This document shows, in pieces, positions 1 through 19,575 of a stretch of DNA of 64,000 nucleotides; positions within the stretch are counted from its first letter, which is position 1; each line of letters opens with the position of its first letter. A program made the position numbers and the translations under genes. The DNA is from Gordionus sp. m RMFG-2023 (taxonomy: Eukaryota > Nematomorpha > Gordioida > Chordodea > Parachordodidae): assembly GCF_954871325.1 (NCBI RefSeq), contig NC_088776.1:3169985-3233984 (forward strand), given 5' to 3'. Below the pieces are notes generated by a model that was given only the letters and a program-made list of their open reading frames with translations, was not told the origin of the DNA and did no database searches.

Positions 1-679
1 CTTAAAAATTTATACCATCTTTTCCCCGGGGGGATAGGACATGTTTCTATTGCTATATCTGGAGGAAGGCGCATCTAAATCAGGAAAGGGATGACTCGCC
101 TAAGAGAAAGGGGCTCCCTGACCAGATTTTTCGACCTTTTCTTATTAGGCGTCTTGCATTTCGTTTCTCATTCTGAAAAAATATTTATCGCTTTTCAGAA
201 GATACTTATACTGTAGGGTTCTTTCCTTTCCTTATTCCTACAGTTCTTGGTAGATTTCTTATTTGATATTCTCTCTAGGAAATTTTATACCGATTATTTT
301 GTATACAAGATTCAATAAAGGTTTATTTACCAGTTACTACCAATAAGAAATTGCTAAAAGTTGTTTATATTATGTTTTTTTGGGAAAAACTTTTTTTTTA
401 TCGTTTTGCTTTATAATAGGCCTCGCTTATGCCATTTTTCAAAATTTTTGAGTTGACCTAAATCTATAATTAAAATTAAATAAATTAATAAAATTTGTTA
501 AAAAAAAATATTGTTAATCTACTTCGAATCGATCAACGTAAGCAGACTTGCAGTTTTATTTTTACATTATGATCAGTTGAAGCATTCTAATTCTCTACCG
601 ATGATATATATATATATATATACATACTTCATGACCGTAAAATAAGACGATTATGTTTATAAATCAAATATCAATACAG
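1..679. other. Intron (partial) of the receptor tyrosine phosphatase; no coding signal
   Basis: AT-rich sequence with an (AT)n run near 604-622 and no reading frame that resembles a phosphatase or anything else I know. It ends in a splice acceptor (AG at 678-679) in front of the first recognisable exon. The exon carrying the catalytic cysteine of domain 1 must lie to the left of the window. Confidence 0.7.
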
Positions 680-7109
<6,430 letters not shown>

Positions 7110-9315
7110 AATTATTTTTTTCATTTGTAACAATACTTTTTTTTTTTAAAAAAAAGGAGAATAAAGTTATGAATCATGGGCTTAACCATCGTTAAAATAA
7201 ATTTCTCTTCTCTTCTCTTCTCTTCTCGTACACATGTCGTAATGTCAGTCTATAGGAATCCGTTAAGATTTTGATAAGCTGGAGGGTGGGAACGCTATTA
7301 CCTTTTTCATTAACGATTGGCTCAAATTTGCGGCGAAGTTTACAAAATATGCTTTATTTTTGTGTACTTGGCCACGAATTCACGCTTAGGTTATTTCACT
7401 ATATTAAATATATCGAAGGGCTTTAGACTCACGTGCAGATCTCTGGTCCTTGTAGCATTTTTTAAACATTTTTTTTCCCTAAATATTAGAAATGCTAAAA
7501 AATTGATATTTTGATACTTTTCTTTTTAAAAAATAATAATTTTGTTTATTATCGTTTATTATGATGTCATATTAAATTTATTTACAGAAACACACAGGAA
7601 AATGGGAGGGGGGGGTGTCCATTTCTATAAAATAGAAACTACTAGTTTCTATTAGTGAATGTTCTTTAGAAAAAACACCCATAGAACATGGAAAAGCTAT
7701 AAGAGATCAAGAAGAGAGAAAAGAAGATTGAGAGGTTAATTCACAAAATTTAGAAAAAAGAGCAAATTACTAAAGGGATTAGGCCTATATATCAATGGCA
7801 TATTACAGGATGATTTTTTTTGACTCCACAATCTTTTTATAAATTAAATACTTGTGGAAAGGAGAAAAAATCTCTTAAAGTTTCAAGAAAACGTATTTAT
7901 GGATCATGGAAATTTATAGATTATTTCCACTATGTAAATTATCAACTTAAATGAACTTTTCCATTATTGAATAATATTAGTATGATAATAATAATAACTA
8001 AATGTAATTTTTATGAATATAGATCAAAATAAATATCGAAAGAAAGAAAAAGGATAAATACAAATGAAATTATCAGAAATTGCCAGGTATTTGCTAAGTT
8101 TGTTTCAGAAAGAATAGGTCTATGGGTAACAAAAGACCGATTTCCGTAATATATTAGTCCAACACCATTTTCCTACTATGTAATCATTTTTCAACACGAA
8201 GCATTCTTTAACAACAATTCCTAACATTCAGCTACTTTAATTGTCGTTTTTTGTTAACTTTTAGATTACTCTAATTTTCTCTTTTCATGTACATTAAAAT
8301 TTTATTTTCTCGTGATTAATTATTACTACAAGTCTTCTTATCGCAAAATGCTCATTAATTTCCTATGGTATTCTTCTATATATTTCTTTTCTTCTTTATT
8401 CAAACTAAAATTATTAACCTCAATTAAATATGACAATTTATTACTATTTTAATAATTAAATTGGAATATATAAATTTTCCTTGTATCTAATTTTTGTTAT
8501 ATATGTTATCGTCAATGTGTTATTTTTTTCAGCTTTGAATCATTTCTCGAGCACATTTCTTAAAATTTAAAAAATCTGATTTTACCGAAAATATATTTTG
8601 TCATGTTTGAAATACCTACCCTATGGATTTTAGATTTTTTTTTTTCACGAAATTTTTAAACTAAATATAATTTATATTAAATTTTCCATATATTTTTTAT
8701 ATAACTTATATAAATGACTCTAAGGTTAAAAGCAAAATTGTCTACAAATTCATAAGATAGGTATTCCAAACATGATGGAATATTTTTTCCGGAAAAATAA
8801 GATTTTTTAAATTTAAAAAAAACGCGCCTAAAATATGATTTAAAGTTGAAAAAATAATGCATTGCCGGAAAAATCGATGCTAACATATATAAATATTTTT
8901 TAGCTTTATGCCTAACGGGGGGTGATTTAAAACATTTTGTTAATATATTATCGCCATACAATTAAATATTTTTTAGAATTATTTTTATCACTACATTTAA
9001 ATCACATTTTCGCGTAACTTAAAATGAACTAATCAATTACTTATTTTTATTTATTAATACATTTTTAAATTGTTGACGGAAAAGAGTAAAAAGACGATGA
9101 TAATTGATGTGTTAAATAAATCATATACATTGAAGGGATTATCTTGGGTTCGATTAGACCAGAATCAAATATGTTTGGTATGTAATTAAACTTAGATATA
9201 GTGATTAAGCCCTGATGGTAATAAAATGATCTGTCTCAAAATCATAATTTTTTTAAAATTAATTTAAATAAAGTTAAAATACCAATTTTTAAAGTAAAGT
9301 AAAATTTCTTAAAGT
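7110..9315. other. 3' flank of the RPTP gene; mostly featureless AT-rich DNA
   Basis: AATAAA at 7160-7165 may end the phosphatase transcript. A (TCTTC)n run is at 7202-7227, and a member of the small GCGGCGAAG palindrome family lies at 7319-7386. The rest, including several ORFs under 100 residues rich in F, I, N and K, looks like chance frames in AT-rich DNA. Confidence 0.6.
7319..7386. mobile_element. Small palindromic element, family C
   Basis: The left arm CTCAAATTTGCGGCGAAGTT with TACAAAATATGC faces the right arm TATTTTTGTGTACTTGGC with CACGAATTCACGC. The same structure recurs at 21678, 46587 and 48171. Confidence 0.65.
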
Positions 9316-9729
9316 TATCAAAGTGAAAAAGGTTAATGTAAAATCGAACCGTTTAGTATAACGGTTCGGTTCGTTCCGGTTTTTAGTTTAAAATTTTATA
9401 AAGGTTTTGTTCCATTTCGGTTTTTTAAAAAAAAATCATATCGGTTCGGTTCGGTTTATAATTTATAACGGTTTTTTTCGGTTTGTTCCGGTTTTTATAA
9501 ATTTAATTTTAAAAAAATTAATCATTAACCATGTATATATTAATTTTAGAGAAAAATCTTTTTAGTTTATAATTTCTTATTTAATTTATCCATAATAATC
9601 TAATAGATATTTTTATTAAATTTAGGAAATATAAATTAGACAAATTAGTTTTTTTTTATTTCATAAATAAATAAGATAAAAACAAACATGCGTAAATACA
9701 ATAATGAATAAAATAATATGTATACTATA

Positions 9730-9939
9730 CTATTTAGGTTTAAAAAGAGAATTCGAACGGATAACTAAAATATTTTCTAATATTTCAGGATTTAATTTAG
9801 TTTTCTGCGCAGAGAGTATAAACTTAAGGCTTGAAAATGCTCTTTCTACGGAGAACTGCGTAGCTGGAACTGCTAGCACAGTTATAGCTAACTTATAAAG
9901 TTCTGGCATACTATTCTTTACATTTTCCCAATAATTCAA
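9730..9939 (-). pseudogene. hAT transposase C-terminal dimerisation domain
   Basis: Reads YKLAITVLAVPATQFSVERA and FSSLKFILSAQKTKLNPEIL, then ENILVIRSN. The SVERAFSS core is diagnostic of hATC domains. It belongs to the truncated element at 9320-10801 and cannot make an active transposase alone. Confidence 0.85.
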
Positions 9940-10054
9940 AAGATTAGTATCTTTTTATAATCTCTCTTTATTATCAAATGACCGAATTATATATTCTATT
10001 TCTATACATTTATTATAATTTTCGATGCCCTGAGAATTATTCTTATTAAGACTT

Positions 10055-10417
10055 TCATGCGACTTTAATAAATCCAAAATCATCATCTAAATTATCCTTC
10101 GAATACGAACACGTAGGCATAGTATTTAGAATTTCAATATTCTGATTATTTAGATTTTGTATCAAGTTCCAAGTTTTACAAAGATGTTTTCTGGCGATCT
10201 CTCTTTCTTCAAAAGTTAAAAATACATTATATCTAGGGTCGAGATAAATAGCAGAGCAAAAAACTTCATTTTTGAAATTTATTTCTCGGGCTTTCATCGT
10301 AGAAACTAAAAGTCTGGCAAATGGAGTGTCTACTTTACTCGTTTGCATGAGACATTTGATCCACGCAGCATAAAAATCGCCCATTGTCAATTGTTCCCTT
10401 TGTAAATATTTTGTCAA
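10055..10417 (-). pseudogene. hAT transposase core fragment
   Basis: An open stretch of 120 codons upstream of, and out of continuous frame with, the hATC piece. SAIYLDPRYNVFLTFEEREI is the (A)..LDPR.K motif region of hAT transposases, which sits before the C-terminal domain. Confidence 0.75.
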
Positions 10418-10801
10418 AACATAAGCTGGATATAAAGCTTTTAATATGTCACTAATGATTTTAAGATATCTTATTTAATTAACAGATAAATTGTCTAATC
10501 TCTTATAAATTAAGTATTTAAAGAAAAAACAACAAACCTGGTATTATTTGATATATAATGTTGATAATATAAAAATATTTAATTTGATATATAATGTTGA
10601 TAATATAGAAATATTTAATTTAAAAAGAAATCACCAATTTAAAAAATGCCCCCAAGGAAAATTAAAAACCGGTTCAAAATATTTATAACGGTTTGGTTCG
10701 CTCTTTTAATATTTTCTTCATAACGGTTCGGTTAATGTTACGGTTCAGAAAATCATAACGGTTCATTTCGATTTTGCGGTTCGGTTCGATTCGAACCCCT
10801 G

Positions 10802-12953
10802 GTAAAAGTAACTGGTATATAAATAACATAAACCATCTCTTTTTAAATAAAATCAATCAAACAAATTTACAAATATAAACAATTTAAAGATAATCTAATA
10901 TTATAAATATGTAAATTGTAAACATTAATACTTACATCATTCATTATTTACAATAAAGTCATTATTTACAACAATATTAATCCCTCAACAAAATTATTCT
11001 TATTAAAATTATTTTAAAAAATTATTTCTCTAAGTTTCTATTTTTGTAGTTTATTTTAAAAAATTTTTAGTTTTATAAATATAATTAAGAAGTATATTAT
11101 CAATAAAATTTATCAATATTCTGTATCAATTTTAATTTTATGTTAGTCATTCTTTTTATTTTACTTATAAATATTCAAAAATAGATATTTTTCCTTGTCA
11201 ATGCTTTATCCTAATTTCTGACAAAGACCTCTATATTATTTAAAATCACTAATTCGCGAAGAATATATTAACATCATATTTTTATTTATTCTTTATGATC
11301 AAGATTAAAATTTTTAAATATTTGTATATATTTATGCCATTGATTAATATAAAAATTCCTACATATTTTTCATTATTATCCATGTGTCAAATTTAATTTT
11401 TATTTACAATCCACATATGATAATCGACATTAATGATATTGTTTTTTCTTAATTCATTTTCCTATGATATCTTCTTTCACTTTATTTTTTGACTTAATAC
11501 CCATTTAGACTTTACCAATAATTTCCTTAATTCTTTTCCCAAATTTATTTATTTCTTTTTATTTACTTATTTAAAAAAAAATCTTATCTCTAACTGAAAT
11601 CAAATGTAGCAAAATTCTCCTATGAGGGAGACCAATATTAAACTTAAATTAGACTTAGACACCTTAATTTTGTCTAATTTATTTTACACTACGATTTTTA
11701 GTTAATCATAAATTCTCAGGAGCCTCATATATCATTACTGGTGAACCAAAAACAGGTGTGCTAATTTTTACAGAGTAGAGAAAGTTCTGATTTTTTTTTA
11801 TAAAGGGGTCTATATTTTTTTTAATTTTATAAAAAATATAAGGGTGACATAACTTCCGCACCTCCAACCTCTTTTGACGAGTTTTAAACTACCTTTTCCC
11901 AGCCTTCAGCAAGTTTACATTCATAGCTTTTTATTTTCAATTGTCTTCGTTAATCTATATAATGTCTAACACAAATGTCTATTCAAACGCAAATGTTTAC
12001 TAATTAATAACAAATCCCTAAATAAGTTCAATCTAAAAGCATTTATCTATATATTTTTTCTATCAAAAATTTAAAATATTTTTATCAGGTCATTTATTTG
12101 ATTTAGTCTTCTTACAGAATTTAAACAGAACTAATCCAAAAATGAACATGGCACAACTAGTTATATATACAATAATAAAGGCAAAAATGAATGTATATTA
12201 AATTTTATAATATAATATATCATGATTTTTCATCATTTTGTTTTTGCATAAGGCGAAGGGAAGGAAATTATAGTCATAAATAATATAATGGAGTGAATAG
12301 TATTGATTTAATATTAGTTATAAAATTTCGTAAGAAGACTTTTTAAATTTAGTATGAATGTATTTTTAAATGGTTGTTAATAATTTATAAACTGCTAATT
12401 TTGTAAAAGGAGGTGTTTAGCACCCAAATCTTTAGCTAACTACCCTCTCATTAGGACGAAAAGAGATAAACAAGATACAGACAAAAATATTGGTCAACCA
12501 AAAGACATTCATCAGACGAACTATACAAGCTAGTTCTCTGATTTAAAATATTTATGAAATATCTTCATTATATCTAAAAAAATATATAAAAAATATATTG
12601 TATTTTAAAATATATCATTTATGAAAATATATGTTTATAACTTGAAATAAAAAAATATTAATTGAGATCAAAGATTTAGTATTATGCAATTTTAGTTACT
12701 TAATTTTGAAAAAATTACCTAGTTTTATCTTTATTTATATTCACATCTAATGCTTTATATTATATTATATTCTTGAATATAAGTTTAAAAATCTACCAAC
12801 TATTTTAGATCATTTGTCTTTGATACATTTTACACCATTTTGTATTTGTTTACGTGAGATTTCAACGTTCTAAAATTTATTACAACTTGCTTTATAATAT
12901 AATAGAGGTAATTATGAATAAAAGTATATTTATCATTTTTTTCATATAGTTTT
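10802..12953. other. Upstream region of the spenito homologue; no feature recognised
   Basis: Very AT-rich DNA without a coding signal. Its end, TTTTTTCATATAG at 12938-12950, looks like a splice acceptor four bases before the ATG, so a non-coding first exon and an intron may lie here. I could not recognise either the promoter or the first exon. Confidence 0.5.
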
Positions 12954-15467
12954 ATGCCGCCTCCATCAATATCTTACAGATCTCTATGTATTAGTGAAAT
13001 TAACAGAAGTATAAGTGACAATTCGCTCAAAGAAGAAATCTACAAAAAATTTGAAAAGTTTGGAGATTTTTTTAATATTAAAATATCATTCTTCAATAAT
13101 CAACGAGTTGCTTATATCAATTTTACATATGATGAAGATGCAAGAAGAGCATGTCAAGAATTTCACAGTTTGCATTTATTTGGAAGATCAGTTAAAGTTG
13201 AGCCTGTCCCTATTAAAACTAGAAATAGGTATAGAGATAGCAGAAGTCCCCCTAGCCCATATTTTAGAAAAAGAATTACTGAGGAATCACCTACATCATA
13301 CTCATCCTTGAATCATGAGATACGCTCTACTGCTCAAAAACCATACAGAGAAGAATACTATGATGAATATTCACCCAAAGAATTCTATTACAGGGAGCAA
13401 CCTATGAAACCCCGGTATGTTGATGAATTTGTTCATGAAGAAGATTATAGAAACCATCAATCATTTAAACCTATCAAATACAAAAATGAATGGTTTTATC
13501 CATTAGACGCAACAAGAAGTTTATTTATTGGTAGTATACCAGAGGATATTACAGAAGATGATTTGTATAAAATATTCAAGCCATTTGGTCCTATAACAGA
13601 TGTTGACATAAAAAGGGCCACAAAAGGAAAAAATAACACTTATGCATTTGTCAAATTTTTTACATTAGACTATGCGCTTAAAGCTAGAGAGGAAATGCAA
13701 GGCCAACTTATAGGAAAAATACCATGTAAAATTGGATTTGGAAAGCCTACACCAACAAAAAAGCTATGGATTGGAGGATTAGGCACATGGACAACTCTTG
13801 GTTTGCTGGAGAGAGAATTTGATAAATTTGGACCCATTCTTAAGATTGATTATTTAAAAGGAGATTCTTTTGCATTTATATTATATGACACAGTAGATTC
13901 AGCTGAAATTGCTTATCATGAGATGAAGGGTATAGAATTAGCAGCTGAACTTTCCCCAAATACTAGAATAATGACAGATTTTTCAGACACAAAAAGTACT
14001 TTTTATGATGGCACAGGTGTTAGCAATTTCCTTGAATCATATCACAAACCTGTTAATTATCTCACCACTATACGTAGGCAACCACCACCTCACAAAAGCT
14101 CTGGCTATTATGCAGATGGAAGGGAAATGATTTACGAAACCCAGGAATATGAATACAAAAGGGTTCCCAAAAAACACAGATCTCCTCGTTATGAAATGGC
14201 TGAAAGGGAGGAAGGAGAAATGGCAGAAGATGGTGAGGCACATCCATCAATGAAAAGAAAATCTAAAAAAAATGTCTCTGTATCTCCCCCACCAAAGAGA
14301 AATAGGTCTGCCAGCTCTGAATACTATGAATCCCATGAAAGAAAGCGAACTGTCCGTGATGGCAATAAATTTAATTCTGGCTCCCATAAAAAACGAGAAA
14401 GAAATGGGGAACAAAATGCACCTCCACCCAAAAACAATCCGAATGATGTTTATTTTAGTGGATCCTCCAGTCGAAGCAAAAGTAGCTCCTCATACCAAAG
14501 TAATTCAAACAAATCATCTCCACATGCCAATGATAATCATGGTAAAAAAGTTAAAAAAACTCATACTAGTTCACAAAAGCCGCACAAAAATAGGCAGGAA
14601 AAAAGTAATGCAAAAACAGGGGAAAAATATCACAGGGGCTCATCTTCTGCCAGCAGCCACAGTAAAAGCCCATCAGACATGTCACACAAAGCTAGTCCAA
14701 ACAAGAAAAGACCTAATAATGTTAATAATAATGAGAGCGAAACTTTAAAAAATAATAAATCACTCCTAGGCAAAACAACATTGGAGATGGAAACAAGCGA
14801 GAGAGAAAGGATTACTAAATGCACTTCTTTGGATTCCTTGCTAAAAATGCTTGAACCATCAGCATGGACAGGTGATTTTACTATCAAAAATAGTGCTTTT
14901 CCTCTATCCCTATATCATGTCAAAAAGGGGGACCCCATATTTGCTAAAACTCAGGTCCTTCCATCTCTTCATAAACAATCTGAGCTTCAAATAGTACAAA
15001 GATTTAGGCTTGATTCCTCAAAGATTGATGATATGGCAAAACTTATTAATAAAAATAGTATCTATAATAGTATAAACATGGCAGCCAATTCTATAAAAAT
15101 TGACCCAGAGGATGTTCATTGCATATTTTTGGCCCTTGACAGGTCTCCCAAAGAATCCTCTACCAATAATGATAAAATAGATCCAAAATCCCATAAAAGA
15201 CTTCTCAAAGATCTTATCCATTATTTGAAACAAAAGAATGCAGCTGGAGTAGTTTTCCTAGATCAGAGTCCTCCAGGGTTGGAGCAGTCAGATGAACATG
15301 GTAATGATAACATTTTGTATGCTTTTCCTCCCTGTGAATTTACCAAGCAATTTTTCAGCATTAATTTCCCAAATATCTTGTTGCCCGGTGAAGATGGTGG
15401 TGGTAGCAGTATTCAATATTATCTTTTGATTGTCATTTTAAAAGGGGCTTCCAAAAAGAAGCATTAA
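12954..15467 (+). CDS. nito: Spenito/RBM15-like RNA-binding protein (3 RRM + SPOC)
   Basis: An 837-residue protein in one uninterrupted exon. RBM15/Spenito proteins are nuclear, bind RNA through three RRMs and guide the m6A methyltransferase complex. RRM1 is residues about 10-83 (LCISEI, QRVAYINF). RRM2 is 188-263 (SLFIGSI, TYAFVKFF). RRM3 is 270-343 (KLWIGGL, DSFAFILY). Residues 400-615 are a K/R/S/N-rich disordered stretch with SP and RS motifs. The SPOC domain is about 636-834, with GDFTIKNSAFP, LLKDLIHYLKQKNAAGVV and AFPPCEF, the segments also conserved in RBM15. The protein ends KGASKKKH, shortly after the SPOC. The ATG is four bases behind a good splice acceptor (CATATAG), so a 5' UTR intron is likely. 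It is short for the family, but three RRMs plus SPOC separate it from the much larger Spen. Confidence 0.95.
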   Translation: MPPPSISYRSLCISEINRSISDNSLKEEIYKKFEKFGDFFNIKISFFNNQRVAYINFTYDEDARRACQEFHSLHLFGRSVKVEPVPIKTRNRYRDSRSPPSPYFRKRITEESPTSYSSLNHEIRSTAQKPYREEYYDEYSPKEFYYREQPMKPRYVDEFVHEEDYRNHQSFKPIKYKNEWFYPLDATRSLFIGSIPEDITEDDLYKIFKPFGPITDVDIKRATKGKNNTYAFVKFFTLDYALKAREEMQGQLIGKIPCKIGFGKPTPTKKLWIGGLGTWTTLGLLEREFDKFGPILKIDYLKGDSFAFILYDTVDSAEIAYHEMKGIELAAELSPNTRIMTDFSDTKSTFYDGTGVSNFLESYHKPVNYLTTIRRQPPPHKSSGYYADGREMIYETQEYEYKRVPKKHRSPRYEMAEREEGEMAEDGEAHPSMKRKSKKNVSVSPPPKRNRSASSEYYESHERKRTVRDGNKFNSGSHKKRERNGEQNAPPPKNNPNDVYFSGSSSRSKSSSSYQSNSNKSSPHANDNHGKKVKKTHTSSQKPHKNRQEKSNAKTGEKYHRGSSSASSHSKSPSDMSHKASPNKKRPNNVNNNESETLKNNKSLLGKTTLEMETSERERITKCTSLDSLLKMLEPSAWTGDFTIKNSAFPLSLYHVKKGDPIFAKTQVLPSLHKQSELQIVQRFRLDSSKIDDMAKLINKNSIYNSINMAANSIKIDPEDVHCIFLALDRSPKESSTNNDKIDPKSHKRLLKDLIHYLKQKNAAGVVFLDQSPPGLEQSDEHGNDNILYAFPPCEFTKQFFSINFPNILLPGEDGGGSSIQYYLLIVILKGASKKKH

Positions 15468-18400
15468 TTATGATCAAGGGTAGAGCTACTATATCACATT
15501 AATTTTATCATTATAATTGAAAAGTTTCTTCTCATTCAAAGGTTTTTTTAGAAAAAATTGCTTTCACAAAGTTGGTAAGCCAATATTACTCTTACATATA
15601 TTTTTTATGTTTTGATTTCTTGTTTAAATAGTTTTACATTATTAATTTCTTTATGTAATTTAGTTATTCACCTTTTTTTGTCACCATTTATTATAGTGTA
15701 CACAGATAAGACACCCTAACATTTTGATTTTCAAATATTATGTTTTATATAAGTAAAAATTAAAATTTAACAAATATAAATATATATTTAGATTTATTCG
15801 TGCAGATATATTCATCAAGTTATTTTATCCCTACATCTTCTTCTCTTACAATTCTATTATCTTAATAATAATAAAATCGTGTATCATACATATGTAGCAT
15901 ATTCTCAAAAAAAAACATAATTTAAAACAAAAATATATAATAATCTTTCTGAGGTGTGTAGTTGTTCTCATATCCTGATCATTTTATAGACAATTATTCT
16001 CTATCTCACTAATGATCAAATGTACGACCATTTTTTTTTAGATTATATTTAATATCTCATAAAATTCGATCACACTAAAGAACAAGTTTCTTTAAAAAAA
16101 AATCAAACAGGTTTCAATATTTCATATAATTGCAGCAGACGATTTTAAATATATATTTTTGGGTTCATGCATGCTCGCATTTATTATACAATACTTAAGC
16201 AATGATTCATATTATCTCAAACAAGATGTGATTCAAAATATTATCATCCAAGCATATTCTGTGATCTTGATTTATATGACAATGCATACAAAACTCAGAT
16301 TGACCAAATTATTTGCTCAACATTAATTGATTATTATAATATCCTTCATTATTCAGTGCAATAATATCTATTTATTAAGTTATATATGAAATTTAGAGCT
16401 TATTCGAGTAAATATTCCTATAGGTGCAATATCATTGCTCAATCCATTCTGATCTCAGTATTTCATTATTATTAGTTTAAAAAAAAGGATAATATTTTTA
16501 ATTATTTTATATAGATCTTTTCCTCAACTCTAGCATAATGAAGTGTTTATAAAATTCTTTTATTTATTAACCTGCATCATTGGACAAGTATAATATAAAC
16601 TAGTTACACCAAATTCATAATGTCAGTTTCCATATTCCGTTTATCGCAATGCAATGGCCACCTTATATGGATGGTCATTGTGATATTCCTCGTATTATAT
16701 TTAATAATCATTGCACTGTGTTAATGGTATGGTTTGCTATCAGCTAATTCTTAACATCGCTAAATATCATTCCATTGGTAAATCAAAAAAAAATAATGAT
16801 AATTATTTATGATGTGACATATGTGAAATCATTTACACATTTTAACTGATATTTATATACAATTTTAAATGATAGTAGTATATTAGTATTATATATTTAT
16901 GAAATAATGAATATAACAGGGTTTGGATTTTGTCATTTATAGATGATATTCAAAACTTGATGGGTTCGATATTTGTTTTTTTTGTAATGTGTCTAATTTT
17001 TTTTCCAAGTTGTAGCTTGCCTTAGATTATAGCTAAACTTCCATGTCAAATCACCCATTGGCTCAGGTGACCCTTTTTAAAATGTACGAAACTTGGTATC
17101 ATGTTTTTGTAGGTTATAAAATATATCATTTTGTAGCCTTTAAAATTCTCATTAAAAAAATATTAATTTATTTTTAAATTTAAAAATTATTTTCAGTGTC
17201 TATACATTTCTATGTTAAAACTACAAAATTTTTTTTTGAACTAGCCCTAATATGAGATAATGAAACTCGCTAAATAAGTTTACTATTTAGAATTGAGGAA
17301 TATTGAATTTTGTGTTTAAAATTTGCAAATAAGAATATTAAATATAGAAGGCACTAAATTGATTTAATATTATAATCATTTTATATTATTAAAATTATTA
17401 TGTAGAATAACCATACCTCCCCCTTACATTTTTTTTCCTTGAAGTTCAAATTGTAAATATTGATTATAATTCCCTGAGATCATCTTTGTTTTTTTTACCT
17501 CAGGACTATAAAACAAAATGCCTTTTTGTGAAAGACTTATGGTTTTCATATTGCAAAATAGAAATGAACTGAAAATTCAACGAAAACTGAATTAACTCCT
17601 CTAGAAAAATAACATAAAAAAATAAAATATAGAAAAAACTGCTCTGGACCATAAAAATAAAGGTTCGGTCTGGGCTGTTGTCCTCAAAAAGATCAGTTCG
17701 GTCGGTCTAAGACCGATAGGATCGGGCCGCTGACCTTCATTACCCAATATCCTTCAGCTACGCTATCGTTATCATTTAAAATCTATTGGTTAAAAAACTT
17801 ATTGTTATTGATAAATAAGTTAGGCAGGCATCAAAATAAGAGAATTTATTGGGAAATTTAAAAAAAAACCTCTTTCCAACATATTTCAGTTTTGTGAATC
17901 GAATATCGATAATTTCTGAATAATAGATAGTTATATCTTATTTTATTTTTTTAAAAAATGGCAGAAAAGTTATGTAAATCTGTTATTTATTGCATTTCTT
18001 TTAACGATCACCATGGCTAACCACTAGATATTCCTTACTATAATCCTATTATTTCGTCGAAACTTATATTATCTGTAAGATATAGTTTTGTAACCCTCAG
18101 CATTAGAATATATTTTTGTTTGAACAATGTATAAACCCTATGTCTCATGTATTTAATGAGTATTATGCCGAATTGATTAAATGTATCATTCAACAGTATT
18201 TCTTCTAGAGATATACCGATATTTTTTATCGGTTCGGGTCGATTATTCATACTTTTCCCAAATATAGGTTATCGCCTATACGACGATAAAATGGCGTCTT
18301 AATTTTTACAAATTTTTTTTAGCTGGCTCTTAGCAATTCAGGGCATTACAAGAAGAAGTTAGTGGATAAAGGGAATCAATTAATATTTCGCAATTACATA

Positions 18401-19310
18401 GAACTTGCTAATCATGGTATGCTGATAACGTGTTCAGGCTATGAAGGATGCAATTTATAAAATATATTTATAATGGATAAATTTATTTCCTATCAACAAT
18501 TTTGGAACCTAACCTTTAAAATAATATCTTTTTTCTAAATCCAATCAATGCTTTACAGAGAAAAAACTATTTAAAGAATTCATTAACTGCAACTACAAAA
18601 GTGTAGCCCAAAAATTCTGACTCAGTAGATCACTTCTTTATACAATCTTATTTAAATTATATGAAAAGAGGAATATATAAAATGATATCACTTCTCTATG
18701 CTTAATTTATTTTATTCGTAAAATATATTCAGATTTTTTTACCTAAATCCTTAAATCTAATTGATAATAAATATATTTGGCCAATTTCATCCCAATATAA
18801 GAGCCAGCTTAAAATAAATACTTTTTGTTTTGACAACGTAATGCTTCGTCCACACTGAAAAATAATTTTTTCTTGACTTTAATTTTAAGGGCCATTAAAC
18901 TAACATGTTATTTGAGTAATTTGAGATTCGTTAGAAGAAATTCCACCGCTTTGGACTTAAAAGATCTGCAACTTCGGATATATTTTGAGTTTGAACTTTA
19001 AAATTTTGATTTATATTAAAAATTTTCGGCGCGTCGTGTAGCCATCATACCCAAAATACATTTATTTTCATAAGATTCGTCCGCTAATCTCATTTTTTTT
19101 GGCCGATTTTTTCTAGAATAATCCCTGATGCTTAAGAATTCTAGGAAATTTATATCATAAATGAGAAATATTCCCCGCAATTGCTCTTATATTATATTTT
19201 AAACATCTTCAATTTTAATATCTTGATATAATTTAAGATTCCTTCATTTTTGAACCTAATTTCTAATTCTTACTAAAAATTATATTGTTTAATTAATTTA
19301 CAAACAAAAA
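15468..19310. other. 3' flank of spenito and gene desert
   Basis: AATAAA within AATAATAATAAAAT at about 15869-15874 may be the polyadenylation signal, giving a 3' UTR near 400 bases. Further on there is only AT-rich DNA. A small GC-rich patch at 17660-17745 (GTTCGGTCGGTC, GATCGGGCCGC) resembles the GC-rich interiors of the hAT-like MITEs but has no visible ends. Confidence 0.5.
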
Positions 19311-19575
19311 ACAACATTTTTTTTTAAACACTGTAAAATCCAGTTTTCACTTTGTTATAGATATGTCTGAATCCTTGTTCTTTGAGACTTTCGCAATATG
19401 CATCTCACAATGATCTGGTGGGAGTAATTCTGCCTTGAGCTTACAAATCCAAATAACATTTTTTAAACACTATAAAGTCCAACCTTCACTTTGTTATAAA
19501 TATATCGGAGTGTTTGAGACTTTCACAATATTCATCTCACTATGGCCTAGTTGGGAGTGAATTCTGGCTTGAGTA
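19311..19575 (+). repeat. Diverged tandem duplication, about 130 bp x 2
   Basis: Two copies share, in order, AACATTTTTT, AAACACTGTAAA or AAACACTATAAA, CACTTTGTTATA, TTTGAGACTTTC, CATCTCAC, GGGAGT and CTTGAG. They are clearly diverged, so the duplication is old. Confidence 0.75.

Larger units (their letters stand above)
9320..10801 (-). mobile_element. Truncated hAT DNA transposon
   Basis: The minus strand carries two pieces of hAT transposase. At 10055-10417 is a C-terminal core segment (INFKNEVFCSAIYLDPRYNV). At 9730-9939 is the hATC dimerisation domain (LYKLAITVLAVPATQFSVER followed by AFSSLKFILSAQK). The flanks on both sides are full of CGGTTCGGTTCGGTT repeats. The right border ends ...GAACCCCTG, which on the minus strand begins CAGGGGTTCGAATCG, a typical hAT terminus. 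No matching left end is visible and the N-terminal BED/catalytic part is missing. A 37 bp tandem duplication lies at 10547-10621. Confidence 0.82.

Noticed and set aside
10547-10621. CRISPR-like direct repeats
   Set aside because: Only two 37 bp units without spacers, inside an AT-rich hAT relic of an animal genome; a simple tandem duplication.
13015-14887. Several ORFs of 60-158 residues in other frames over the spenito gene
   Set aside because: They are shadows of the 837-residue frame, which shows clear RRM and SPOC domains.
18038-18250. 70-residue minus-strand ORF as a transposase fragment
   Set aside because: Has some complexity, but I cannot align it with any transposase or other family, and no repeats surround it.
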